A DNA stretch of 64,000 bases from Patiria miniata (lineage: Eukaryota > Echinodermata > Asteroidea > Valvatida > Asterinidae). The stretch is taken from NCBI RefSeq assembly GCF_015706575.1, contig NW_024037064.1:2107427-2171426 (forward strand). Reading direction: 5' to 3'. The position numbers and the translations under genes are program-made. This document shows, one piece after another, positions 1-9,724 of the stretch (position 1 is its first letter; every line of letters begins with the position of its first letter). The notes under the pieces are model-generated. The model made no database searches. It was not told the DNA's origin and saw only the letters and a program-made list of their open reading frames with translations.

Positions 1-790
1 CTTGTTGCATATAGACCTAGCGTTCCAAATATGAATGTTTAACTTGTTTGGGTCGTGAGGTTGGATTGGACGGAGAGCAGACAGGTTAACTGAGCGGGGT
101 TGTGAATCTTGTGATGCAGTCCGGTCGGCAACTCGTACTTCAGTGAATCTGTACCGTGGGAGTCGTTGGCGAATCAGAACTGGGATGAAGGAACCCTCAT
201 GCTCGTGAGGGGGATACTGTGGTGAAATCCGTGAGAGTTTATACCGATCAGATCTGGTACCTCGATGGGTTCGGGGGATCTTAGCCAGAATATTAAGTGA
301 TTTCAGTTTGGACCAAAGGTCACAGGAGACGGCTGATCTATGCGGATTCATTAGTTTTATCTGTAGAAACTGGTCCTTTGAGTATTTCAAAATCGGTGCA
401 GGTGAGTCTGTGTTGTTAAGCAGGCCCTGTAAATGATCATTGGGTGGGCCAGGGTTCGGGTTTATATCACCGCCTTAGCATAAGAAGCTGGTGGATAGCA
501 GATGAGTTGTGGTAGTATAACAACCTTGATCCAAAATACTTGGATCTTCTGACTGTATTCAATTTACATGGAGAAAACATACCAACAAGTCCGGTATCAG
601 GGGCCGAGGGAGACGCCACCATAATTGTGCAAGCTAGCACAACCGTTGCCATGAACGCCTCCATTGTTGACGTATTGTTCACAGGAATTCCAGTTACGTA
701 ATTCACTTGTGAAGTAGGTTTGTGTGCAAGAGTCAGTCCGATCTCAACACACAGAGTGTAGTCAGAAAATTGTACGTGAAATTTCACCAA
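1..790 (-). mobile_element. LINE (CR1/L2 superfamily) ORF2 N-terminal fragment, antisense
   Basis: On the minus strand an open frame runs from about 471 to the left edge of the window. It contains the start of a LINE ORF2: a GDINPNPGP motif, then KYSKDQFLQIKLMNPHRSAV, LWSKLKSLNILAKIPR, and near position 1 the sequence LNIHIWNARSICNK, which resembles the first strand of the AP-endonuclease domain (N-A-R-S-I-x-N-K). Upstream, 467-790 encodes a 107-residue frame ending in LLML just before the 2A-like motif but one base out of frame, so a frameshift probably separates the leader from the body. The endonuclease and RT lie outside the window to the left. The element is single copy here and differs from the four other LINE families. 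The family call rests on motif memory, not a search. Confidence 0.6.
445..471 (-). other. 2A-like motif GDINPNPGP in LINE leader
   Basis: Nine codons read GDINPNPGP on the minus strand, directly before the ORF2 body. The NPGP core matches 2A-type ribosome-skipping sequences known from some invertebrate non-LTR retrotransposons. The canonical acidic residue two places before NPGP is absent (N-P instead of E-x), so activity is uncertain. Confidence 0.5.
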
Positions 791-957
791 ACTGCGACAG
801 AATATTGTCCAAAAACGTGTCCCTCTCGAATCACCATTTATGTACAGACCAGATGAAGTCCAGGTCCGTTAGCTTGGGAGTCAACCAAAAGGGAAAAATA
901 CAGACATTTGCAGACACAGACAATGCGGCAACCCAACGGCGCACAGCTTTAAATATT
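791..957. other. Left junction of the duplicated block
   Basis: No coding signal. At about 958 the sequence switches abruptly into the L2-like RT shared by all units, after which it is collinear with 15,330 onward. This marks either the left edge of the tandem block or a deletion or 5' truncation of that LINE copy. Confidence 0.5.
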
Positions 958-1556
958 GCATTGATGAGATCAAGACATGGATGATGACAAACAGTCTCAA
1001 ATTGAATGACAACAAGTCTGAATTTATCCTGTGTGGCTCAAAATAACAACTCGCCAAGTTCAATATCACCAGCATTAGGACTGGAGATTCCCACATCCAT
1101 CCTTCCACCAAGTGTCGCAACCTAGGTGTCACTTTTGACCCCCACATCGCTTTCAAGTCACTACAAGGAACTTCACCAGACTATATAACGGACATTATCT
1201 CGAAATATCAGCCGTCACGTAGTCTTCGTTCGGCCGGAGCGCTAAAGCTTACTGTTTCCCGCACCAATCACTCCTGGGGAGACCGGTCTTTCTCAAGCGC
1301 CGCTCCCAAACTCTGGAACAATCTACCCCTTGAAATTCGCCAGTCATCATCATTTTCTGTATTTAAATCTTCTGTGAAAACTCATATGTTTACCTCACGT
1401 TTTTGTGTTTAATGAGTTGATGTTTATTACTCCTGTCACTAATTTCTGTTATTTAAATTTAACTTAATTTATACTGTAATTGTTTTGTATGTATTGTGCG
1501 CCATGAGCGTCTTGCTTGGCGGATATCGGCGCCTTATAAATGTTCATTATTATTAT
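958..1556 (+). mobile_element. L2-like LINE, 3' fragment (copy 0)
   Basis: From about 958 this matches the C-terminal part of the RT at 15,330-15,940. It includes the MMTNSLKLNDNKSEFILCGS stretch, then an in-frame TAA where copy 1 has a glutamine codon, then the C-terminal block RSAGALKLTV..WGDRSFSSAAPKLWNNLPLEI. It ends in the conserved 3' end GATATCGGCGCCTTATAAAT and an (ATT)n tail. RT catalytic motifs are absent because the copy starts downstream of them. Non-functional. Confidence 0.8.
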
Positions 1557-2760
1557 TATTATTACTATTTCCAAACATGTGTCAAGTGACACATTTTTGG
1601 AAATGTCTGTGAATTGGTCCCCCCCCATGCATTGCTATTTGTACTTGGTTTGCAATAGGGCTTGCTCAATGACGTCCAAATCTGTAGGAGAGCTGCAACT
1701 GCGTATTTTACGCAATATATCATGCATTGCGCAGTGTTGAAAATGTTCCAAACACGTGCACTTATTGCTTGAAATGTTTTTCGAATGTCGACGCGGCCGA
1801 TGCCCGTTATGCAATTGGATGCTCAGTATGTTGATGCACGCGGCTGGTCTGTAGGAAATGACGTCACTTTACAAGACCTATTGGGGAATGCACAAATGGG
1901 TGACAACCTTCTCGCATGCTGCCAATTTCCAAACGTTTGTCAAGTGACACATTTTTGGAAATTTCTGTAAATCCGCCCTTCCCCCATGCATTCTAATTTG
2001 TAATTGGTTTGCAATTGGGGGATCCGAGAATGAGTGACAACCTTGCATGATGTCAATTTCCAAACATGTGTCAAGAGGCACATTTGTGGAAATTTCTGTT
2101 TATCCCCCCCCCCCCCCCCATGTGCTCTAATTTGTACTCGGTTTGCATTCGGGGGATTTACAAATGAGTGACAACCTTGTCGCATGCTATCAGTTTCCAA
2201 ACGTGTGTCAAGTGACACATTTTTGGAAATTTCTGTGAATCCTCCTACTCCCCTATGTGTTCTAATTTGTACTTAATTCACAAATGGTTGACAACCTCCT
2301 GGCATGCTGTCAATTTGCAGAAAACAAAATAAGATCCTTTCCAAAGATGTGTCAAGTGACACATTTTTGGAAATTTCTGTGAATCTGCCACCTCCCGAAT
2401 GTGTTCCAATTGGTACCGGTACTTAGTTTGCAATTGGGGAATCCTCGAATGGTTGACAACTTTCTGCCATGCTCTCAATTGGAAGAAAACAAAAGAAGAT
2501 CATTTCCAAAGATTTGTCATGTGACACAGTTTTGGAAATTTTTGTAAATCCCCCAATGCGTTGTTACAATTTGGGAAGCCACAAATGAATGACAACCTTC
2601 TTGCATACCTTCTTGCGTGTCAAGTGACACACTTTTGAAAATTTCTGTGAATTGGCTCCTCCCCCATGCTTCTTATTTGTACTTGGTTTGCAATTTGGGA
2701 ATCCATGAATGGGTCCAAACCTTGCATGCTGTTAATTTCCATAGATGTTCATAGGAGTTA
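1557..2760. repeat. ms1 minisatellite, array 1 (palindrome plus poly-C monomers)
   Basis: Degenerate tandem monomers of about 100-165 bp. Each has a palindromic core (TTTCCAAACATGTGTC, AAGT, GACACATTTTTGGAAA), then TTCTGTGAAT, a C-rich tract of variable length (longest 2,106-2,120), CTAATTTGTACTTGGTTTGCAA and a GTGACAACCTTCTCGCATGC block. Cores are visible near 1,570, 1,930, 2,060, 2,198, 2,342, 2,506 and 2,613. Reading frames inside the array are open only because the repeat lacks stops in some frames. Confidence 0.9.
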
Positions 2761-3820
2761 TTAAGGAAAATTCTGTGAATCTGGCCCCCACGGCAGTTCC
2801 ACATGCATAGCGCGCACACACACAAAGGTTCTGTATTGCGTTAGTTCTGTATTTGTGAACTCCAATGATGCCGGTGACGTCACACAACATGGCGCTGTCC
2901 ACATACAGAAAAAAAACATCGATGTTTCGTCCCAAATAATGTCAAAATTAGACACTTTAGAAATACGTTTTATTATCATAAATGACAGGCAATGACGGGA
3001 TATGATGTTTTCTTTAGGAAATAAATGAGAAAGGGGTATAATTTATATGCCAAGGTGTGTTTTAGGGGAATTTTCGCCAACATTTTTGCAATGCGGGATG
3101 AATTTATTTGCGTATTGAAGACTTTTAAAAGCCCTTCAAGAAAAGCGAAACGCAGTTTTTCAGAAGAAATCTTTATGTTGATACCATTATTCAGTTATGA
3201 AAATAGCCAAATCATACTTTTTCTTGGTCGGGTCGACATTTTAAAATAAAATATAGACGTTGAAAGTCAGCCTACAATTCCAAAGCTTCGCTGTGAATTC
3301 GGGCTGCTGCATCGCTGGTTCATGATCTAGTATCCCACTAATACATGCAAACTGGCGCGCGGGTACCAACTGGCCTAGCGCCACGTGTGTTGTGTACACA
3401 AAAGCGCCGTACAACGTGTACACATGTACATATGTGTACGTAAAACCATCGCATTTTACGGACAATCGCAAGACATTGAATAAAATTTAAAAATACATAA
3501 AATGCAAAACAGATTACATAGAATGCAAAACAGATTACATAGAAATAAAGAACCATCTGTCTTTTGATGAAAACACTCACTGTGGACAAAATAAACACAC
3601 AATCCGAAATTCACAAATGTTTAGTGTTGTACAGTGAGTGAGTGAGTGAGTGTTGTACAGCATATTAAAGCAGCACAATCCAAAACCAAGCATGAATTTG
3701 CCATCAGTATGAGACACTCTATCCTCTTAATATTCTGGGGGAAGTTGCTGACAATTAATTGGATCTTTAGCTTAAACAAAACAATAACAAATAGGTTTTT
3801 GTTTGGCAATAAACGCATTC

Positions 3821-3826
3821 TTTATT
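3821..3826 (-). promoter_or_regulatory. Possible polyadenylation signal AATAAA (minus strand)
   Basis: AATAAA on the minus strand about 600 bp beyond the last stop codon of the putative module P gene. The hexamer is conserved in U3. It may be chance in AT-rich DNA. Confidence 0.2.
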
Positions 3827-4193
3827 TCACAACCAATCCATATCATTTCAAAAAAAAGTTTCATTTACAGAAGTGAAACTTCACAACAGCCATATTTTAC
3901 AAGTAAATAAAGTGCACATGTAATGCAGGCATGAACTCAACCAGTGAAATCAGGTTTGGCAAGTGATACAACTATGAAAAGTCTGAAAAATTAAATAGGG
4001 TAGTTGCAGTTGATTCAAGAAAGTGATTCAAAAATTCAACTTTATGAAAGGGCAAATGGATTTAAGCATACCCTCACACCTGAAGACAGTGTCAGTTCGT
4101 GAAACCGAAAATGCATGGGTGCACTCTAAAAGTGTCGCACTGTGGGGGATGTCAGTTATCTCCTAAATTCCCAAACTATCTCAATTCTCTCAA

Positions 4194-4212
4194 CCCCCCC
4201 CCCCCCCCCCCC
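4194..4212. repeat. Poly-C tract
   Basis: About 19 cytosines. The U3 counterpart at 42,625-42,662 is roughly twice as long, with one T interruption. Could form an i-motif or, on the other strand, a G-quadruplex. Confidence 0.8.
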
Positions 4213-4425
4213 GGCAGTAAGATATTCATTTATATATGAAATGTTTACGTCAACTATGTTATTCAAGCATCTGGGACAGGGAGGCAGCGAACAGACTACA
4301 CCTACCACTCCCAATTCAGATCACACTAAAAATACATGTACATGTACTCCACACCATGGACTATTTAGAAAGGTTCAGAGTGGGGGTTGGGCTGTTTGAA
4401 TGAACATGGCCATGTCATGGCATGG

Positions 4426-6098
4426 TCAGGAACTGATACGGAGTTCAATCGCAATGGGTGGGTAGTACAGATCAGATGCGGAGGAATGCAAAGCTTGTCC
4501 ATTATACGCGGCCATGCATGTCGTTGCCATCTTCAATCCAGAAATAGGAAGAAACTCTTCAAAACCTGAAAGCACAACAAGAATATAACAAATGGAACAA
4601 AGTTAATGGGATACTTTGAGATGCATGGTGGCAGCAAATACACCAGTCCTTTTCTGGTGTTGACGTCAATTTGAACATAAGCACATTAGGTTAAATGTGA
4701 CGTAAAAAAAATGAAAAGGACAGGTAAAAGGAAGCGTCTCAAAAGTCTCTGTTGAAAATTATTGCCAGGTTATTTTCAAAATTTTTGTCTGTGCCTTATC
4801 TTAAACAACTTTGCTGGGATTCTTCTTGCATTGAATATGAGTGTTAAAAACTATAGAAGTTAAGAAAGTTTCATATTTTATCTTTTTCTATAGGCACAGA
4901 CATACATGTAAACATGTACTTGTACATGTACATGATGTATGTACATGCATGTACATACATGCCATGATCAATTTCTAAGTAAAATAATATCAAGATGCTC
5001 ACCGATGAAAGTTGTCAAATTTTCTGAAGGTATCCTTCGTCAGGGCAGGGTACGTCATCTGCGTGTCATGGTGGAATGCCGTACACTCCGCATAAGAAGA
5101 AATGTAGGCCAACCTCCTCCACAGCATCCGAGAGACAACCAATAGGTCTAGATGGCAAATTAAAGTACACATTCAAGTTCTTGTACAGTTACGTGACTTT
5201 TGTGTTTGTACACAACAAGAACAAGAGCATGCATTACATGGGTTTGGAGTAAACTCCGTACCCAACAACCACTGTTACCGACTCGGTCCCTAACAGGCGG
5301 GTCTGACCGTCTGAGACAGCATGGCCAACTCAGTTCCAGGTCAACTTGGTCCCAGGTACAAATGTATAAAGTCGGTCCAATGTCAACTTAGTCTCAAGTC
5401 ATTTTAGTCCCAGGTCAAATTTGAAATTAATGGAAAAAATACTCTACAATTATATGACTGAGGGCGAAAAAGAAAAGCCTAATGACGGCCCTGGCAATGT
5501 AACCTACATGTAGGGCCTACATGTCAAATCCTTTGTTTACGCATTTAGAACATACAGTACACAGTTTCCTTGAGAAGTTTTCAAGAACATTAATTAAATG
5601 AGCAGTGTCAGGCTCCTGCCTGCAAAGAATGACCTCCATTCCTCCATCATCATGTTCCTGCATGATGCATGCCAGCAAATCCTGACCACGCTGACTATAC
5701 ATGAAATGTAAAAATCATATTGAAATTGGAGGATTCAGGACTGTTAGGATTAAGGAATGCATTGTGATTATTTATTACAAATACGATTTTCTGGGTAATT
5801 GCAACTAGCAAGGCACACTGGGCAGAAATATTTCTTAGATGAAAGTCTTCTACATACACGAGTCATTGCGTCGTCCAAAAGTGCGTGCTGTGGGATAGCT
5901 CAAGGCGCCTACGCTACGACTGTTTCATGTACGACATTACTGTAATGACTTCCTGTCATGGCGCGGCGTACGTACACAAAATCCTTGTGTCGCAGGCTAA
6001 AAACAAGGAGAAACTACAAAAACTACATCTTCTGAGCAGAGTAAATACATGATCTGTAGGCTTACCTTTGAGATTTCCATCTGAATCTCCGAAATCAT
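4426..6098 (-). CDS. Putative spliced cellular gene, copy 1 (about four exons, product unknown)
   Basis: Four candidate exons on the minus strand. Exon 1 is 6098-6066, starting ATG ATT TCG (MISEIQMEISK), with donor AAAG|gtaagcc. Exon 2 starts at 5690 after tatagtcag and encodes RGQDLLACIMQEHDDGG, MEVILCRQEPDTAHL and INVLENFSRKL, ending at 5561-5563 or 5556. Exon 3 is 5147-5003, acceptor ccatctag, donor CATCG|gtgagc. Exon 4 starts at 4565 after gctttcag and ends with TGA at 4426. Two readings fit. In one, exon 3 (LLVVSRTLWRRL..LITFI) joins in phase 1 to exon 4 (FEEFLPISGLK..IAIELRISS, stop), but this copy lacks two bases (TA) in exon 3 and is frameshifted. In the other, exon 3 is terminal (PIGCLSDAVEEVGLHFFLCG.., TGA at 5066) and this copy is intact. 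I do not recognise the protein. Gene status is inference from splice sites, phase agreement and presence in both P modules. Confidence 0.4.
4935..4960. repeat. 26-bp perfect palindrome in a TACATG-rich stretch
   Basis: Positions 4,935-4,960 equal their own reverse complement, centred on CATG|CATG, inside a run of TACATG and ACATGT motifs (4,905-4,965). It lies in the candidate intron between exons 3 and 4. Identical in U3 at 43,383-43,408. Confidence 0.85.
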
Positions 6099-6514
6099 GC
6101 CAAAACATGGCCACGAAGGTCCCCACTCGTCACGCCATGACACTGCATGTACACTTCGTACGTCGCGACTTGACGAACTCCTGTTTTATTCACCCTCAGT
6201 ATTGGCTAAAATCTCACGAAAGCATGTCGACCCAAACCTTTCGTCCATATCAATGTGAACCTAGATAATCCATTTATTGATAGATTGACCATTTTACTTT
6301 AAAAATGATGTTTCCTCGAAGTAATCTGTTGCATATTCATTTTAATAAACCAATCAATCTTTATATCTTTTGCGGGGTATTTAAATCCACAAACGAAACA
6401 AAGGGATCGCTGCGCGTAATGTTTATTTACATCGCGCTAGATTGTCACGTGGTATTACCACTAACTCCATCTCGCCAACAGAGGGCGTACTTTTTTATGC
6501 GTGAAACTGCCTTG
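6099..6514. other. Upstream flank of the module P gene
   Basis: The region 5' of the putative minus-strand start codon. No TATA box placed with confidence and no protein-like frame. U3 has an extra about 200 bp here (46,155-46,360). The end of the stretch joins module S at about 6,515 (GATGCATCCTGTTC). Confidence 0.4.
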
Positions 6515-6780
6515 TTCTTGATGCATCCTGTTCATATGCATTGCAACCGTTAACTGACTTAAATTGTGTTCCAGATGAATTTTGTTCGTTCTGTTCTTCT
6601 TTTTACTCAAACATATTCTGAATCCACACCGCTCCCCATTAATGGATCTTTTTCTCACTCTTCAACAGCGAACAACTTTATTTACCGTGTGGAACGTCAT
6701 CCCACCTCATGAATGGACTCCACCGTGACTACGCTTCTTGAGAGGTTGATATTAGCAGTGTTTTCAGCAGACTCTAAGGC
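6515..6780. other. Module S, leading part
   Basis: Starts at GATGCATCCTG, the point where modules P (here and 46,555) and Q (29,600 and 62,465) converge onto the same downstream sequence. No convincing gene. A weak plus-strand frame (FNSEQLYLPCGTSSHLMNGL in U4) is not open across copies. Confidence 0.5.
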
Positions 6781-7165
6781 CTGGATCTCGATTGGATTGA
6801 GCGCTTGAACACTTGAACACTTGACCCGAGTTGACGACCCCAAGGCCTTGACCCAATGGTGCGGACCCACGGAATTGGCCTGAGTCTTTAGCCAACGGCC
6901 ATGCTCCGTGGAGGTGGCGGCCCACGGAATTGGCCCGAGTCGGCAGCCCACGGCAAACTCCCGAGGTGCCGGCCCCCGGAACGGGCCCGAGTCGTCCATC
7001 GGCTCACGGCCTTTCGCCGGGGTGTCGTCCCACGGACTTGCTCGAGTCGTCGGCCCACAGCCTTGCGCCGGGGTGTCGTCCTACGGACTGGCCCGAGTCA
7101 TCGACCATGCCTTGACCCGAGGTGCCGAGCTACTGACTAGACCAGAGCCGTCAACCCGCGGCCTT
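6781..7165. repeat. GC-rich 51-bp tandem repeat, copy 1
   Basis: Degenerate tandem monomers with a 51-bp spacing in the clearest pair (GTCGTCCCACGGACTTGC at 7,024 and GTCGTCCTACGGACTGGC at 7,075). Recurring words are CGGCCCACGGCCTTG and GGCCCGAGTC. Because 51 is divisible by three and the monomer has few stops, several long overlapping frames on both strands are open (GPRNGPES, RPTALRRGVV and so on). These are repeat artefacts unless expression is shown. Confidence 0.8.
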
Positions 7166-7498
7166 GTGACCACTACCGTGAATGCTCTTTGGAATTCTTG
7201 TGGTGAGTTTTATTTTAGAAACAAAAAGAGACCTGTATATGAAGAAATATGATTTCTCGGGTGGTATTTTTACACCCCCCTATGCAAAATATACAGTGCT
7301 TGATTTCCTATCAAAATATGTATTCAAAGTTTGCATTAAACTCGTTCTCAAATGCTATACTTTTTATTTCGAAAATTTCAGTAAAAACTGATTGTGTATG
7401 TCTTTGAAATGTCAGTATGAAATGGTGTACATAATAGATTTTGATTATTTTAATGATAGCTTTTTGTAATTTGTCCTGCGGTAACCATGCGGCCATTG
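7166..7498. other. AT-rich spacer, no gene seen
   Basis: Shared with 30,246-30,535 and 63,118-63,395. U1 carries an extra piece near 7,210-7,280 not in the other copies. Nothing coding recognised. Confidence 0.5.
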
Positions 7499-8315
7499 CT
7501 ACTGTATTGTATCTTGTTCGATCCTGGCAAATGTTAGCCAGGTTGTAGGCCCTTCAGTTTTCTCTGGTGCAAGGGGAATACCCAGCTTATTACTCAGTGT
7601 TTGAAATCCGACCAAATCCTGCACACCCTGTTGATGAGATGTTGAAATGATTAGAAAATCATCCAGAATATGGACTATTGCAGAATAAATGGTTAACACT
7701 TTATATCTAGTTTAGATGGCACACATCCTGGGCCCACTTTCTTCAACATTTTTATTGCGTCATCGGTTGACGCATACTTGACTGTTGTGTTGCAATCTGG
7801 TATTCCATCGTTTACGGAACCATGTTTAGGATGAGACAAATGATGAATTATTCAAAATGAACCAGGCTGTCTTTTAGGAACTAAACCAATCGAGCTAACG
7901 CAAAAATTATCAAGTGGCAAGTCTTGGAACGGCCCTGCGAGCCTACCTTGTTTAAGTTCTAACCCTAGTTTTTCAGAAACCACTTTTGGATTTTGAAGAG
8001 CAGATTTTAAATGTGTTGATGTCCTAAAGTTTTGATTGCCTGTAAAACCTAAAAACCAATTGTAAAACCGTGAATTAAGAATTTGTACTTAATGCCATCA
8101 TAGCCTTGTAACATAGTTTGAAGCACATCTTTATTTACTGGTGTTATTGGTTTGTCCTGGGATAAATGAGGTCTGTCCCCTTCCTGTTCTGCTTTTAGGC
8201 TGTGTATAGGCCTCCTCTTAACCCTAACCCTAACCCTAATCCTTTCAGCAAAGTGAGGACCACTGACTGATGAGGGAATTGCTCTACTGAGATGAGGTTG
8301 AGCCTGCCTCAAGAC
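7499..8315 (-). pseudogene. DIRS-type retroelement reverse transcriptase remnant, copy 1
   Basis: Minus-strand fragments resemble a tyrosine-recombinase (DIRS-like) RT: KPITPVNKDVLQTMLQGYDG, then NFRTSTHLKSALQNPKVVSE, GRLAGPFQDLPLDNFCVSSI, GLVPKRQPG, HLSHPKHGSVNDGIPD, then VHILDDFLIISTSHQQGV and GIPLAPEKTEGPTTWLTFAR. Stops and shifts break it (after HGFTIGF, after QPGSF, before the LDD block). The RT core between the SKLDIK stretch and the catalytic LDDF block is missing, a deletion shared by all copies and so older than the duplication. Similar copies are at 30,536-31,250 and 63,396-64,000; U3 has lost it. The clade call is from memory of the family and could be another LTR-less group. Confidence 0.6.
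8218..8241. repeat. Short telomere-like (CCCTAA)n tract
   Basis: About three and a half CCCTAA units, only in U1. The equivalent positions of U2 and U3 carry unrelated sequence (31,250-31,390; 48,463-48,610). Confidence 0.7.
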
Positions 8316-9724
8316 ATTGTCAGGGCTCCGACAGCCTCATCAAACAGAAACCCGAGGAACCGGAAGCAGGGAGGAGGACCGACAGATGAACGGATGACCT
8401 GCTTGCTGGGCTACCCATTACTGATTCTTGAGGTTAGTTTTTAGTTACATGCACCTAAAGAATAAGCAGAAACAAGTAATCAAAATGGGTGATCTGGCGC
8501 TCTTCTATGTTCTCCCACAAATAAAGAGTGCTGGTAGTGGGGCACTGCTTTGTGGGGTTAATTCGATCATTTCTTCCCCCCCCCCACCTCTTGCTCTACC
8601 TTTCAGATATTTCTTAATAATGATAACCCAGTCAAAACCTAGAAAACTCAGAGTCATTGTGAAGATGTACCCTGGAGGAATGCTATCAGTCAAAACCTAG
8701 AAAACTCAGAGTCATTGTGAAGAATTATTTGATATTTTATAATGAGGATTTAAACGTACATACAGACTGGACATTTGTCACAAAATGTCTCTCCCTGTTT
8801 ATACATTACCCTAATCACATCATAAATTTGAAGCCATTTTGAAAACTGATATTCTCGTTTGACAACAATGTAAAATGGCTTAATAATGTAACTGGAAGTG
8901 CCTATTAGAAACTGAATTTGTCCTAAGCACCCTTTTCATAGCAGTGAAAAAAAGAGAAAAAATACTAGCTCATCTTTTACGTTTATATGCAACATCCATA
9001 AACTTATGTAATTGGCCCATTAGAACCCTCCGATGCAAACATGCATTCTCAGCCATGCTGTTACTCGGGTCCAAATCAGTCAGGTGACCGTTTTTTTGAC
9101 CTGATGGAATTCTATACATAGAACTAAATTATTGACCCGTTTTGACTGCTTAAGTAACTGGCCATGAGAATGACTTGACCAACTGTGACCCGTAGAACAG
9201 TTGTTGATAATGAATATTTGTTGACTGTTATTGACTCGTTAAAGTACTGTCATAGTCAGTAAGTTGCTGGTATTGACTGTTTGAAACATGATCCCTGTCA
9301 AAACAGCTGTGGGTGCTAAATTGCTGTTGACTGTGTTTGACTTGACAGTCCTTCTGATTTGATCACAGGCGTGTGGAAAAAGGCACACAATGGACTTTTC
9401 TAGGTGTATATTTTTTCTAGGTGTGTGATTTTCTAGGTGTGTGATCTGTGGTCCAGGGAAATTCAGGCATGCAATTGTTCACACTTCGCGGGAAGCTTTT
9501 AGGTGTGCGATGGTGTGGGGGTGTGATCGCACGCCTCAAATCAGAAGGACTGATTTGAGAAAGAGCTGTCCACAGTTGGTGTTTGGTATTGACTGAAACG
9601 TGATCCCTGTCAAAAAATCCACCCCCCCCCAAAAAAAAACCTACCTACCCTGTTTTCAAATGCCATGTAATTGGAAGCAGAACTTTTTGGGTGGGGGCCT
9701 ATTGGTATTGTCAGCAATTGGTAA
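8316..9724. other. Module S, trailing part with degenerate ms2 seed
   Basis: No gene seen. Shared with 31,400-32,870 and 48,610-49,938. A 40-bp direct repeat (CAGTCAAAACCTAGAAAACT..) occurs twice at 8,630-8,725. From about 9,230 to 9,345 the words TTGACTCGTTAAAGTACTGTC, CTGGTATTGACTG and CAAAACAGCTGTGGGTGCTA parallel the 79-bp ms2 monomer, suggesting that ms2 arose from this unique sequence. A subsequence GGTGTGTGATTTTCTAGGTGT repeats near 9,400-9,440. Confidence 0.5.

Larger units (their letters stand above)
2761..4425. other. Module P, distal part: no protein gene seen
   Basis: Unique sequence shared only with 40,440-42,870. It contains a short (GTGA)n tract at 3,632-3,652 and a direct repeat of ATAGAATGCAAAACAGATTAC at 3,500-3,540 that is single copy in U3. 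It lies downstream of the putative minus-strand gene, so part may be its 3' UTR. Short open frames here are not protein-like and are not convincingly conserved. Between 4,095 and 4,145 U1 lacks about 0.85 kb that U3 has. Confidence 0.6.

Noticed and set aside
1878..2218. Frames reading CHLTNVWKLAACEKVVTH in ms1
   Set aside because: Tandem-repeat translation; no conservation beyond the repeat.
6901..7252. Long overlapping frames of Pro/Arg/Gly-rich protein in the GC-rich block
   Set aside because: Open in several frames on both strands because of a 51-bp stop-poor repeat; frames change between copies.
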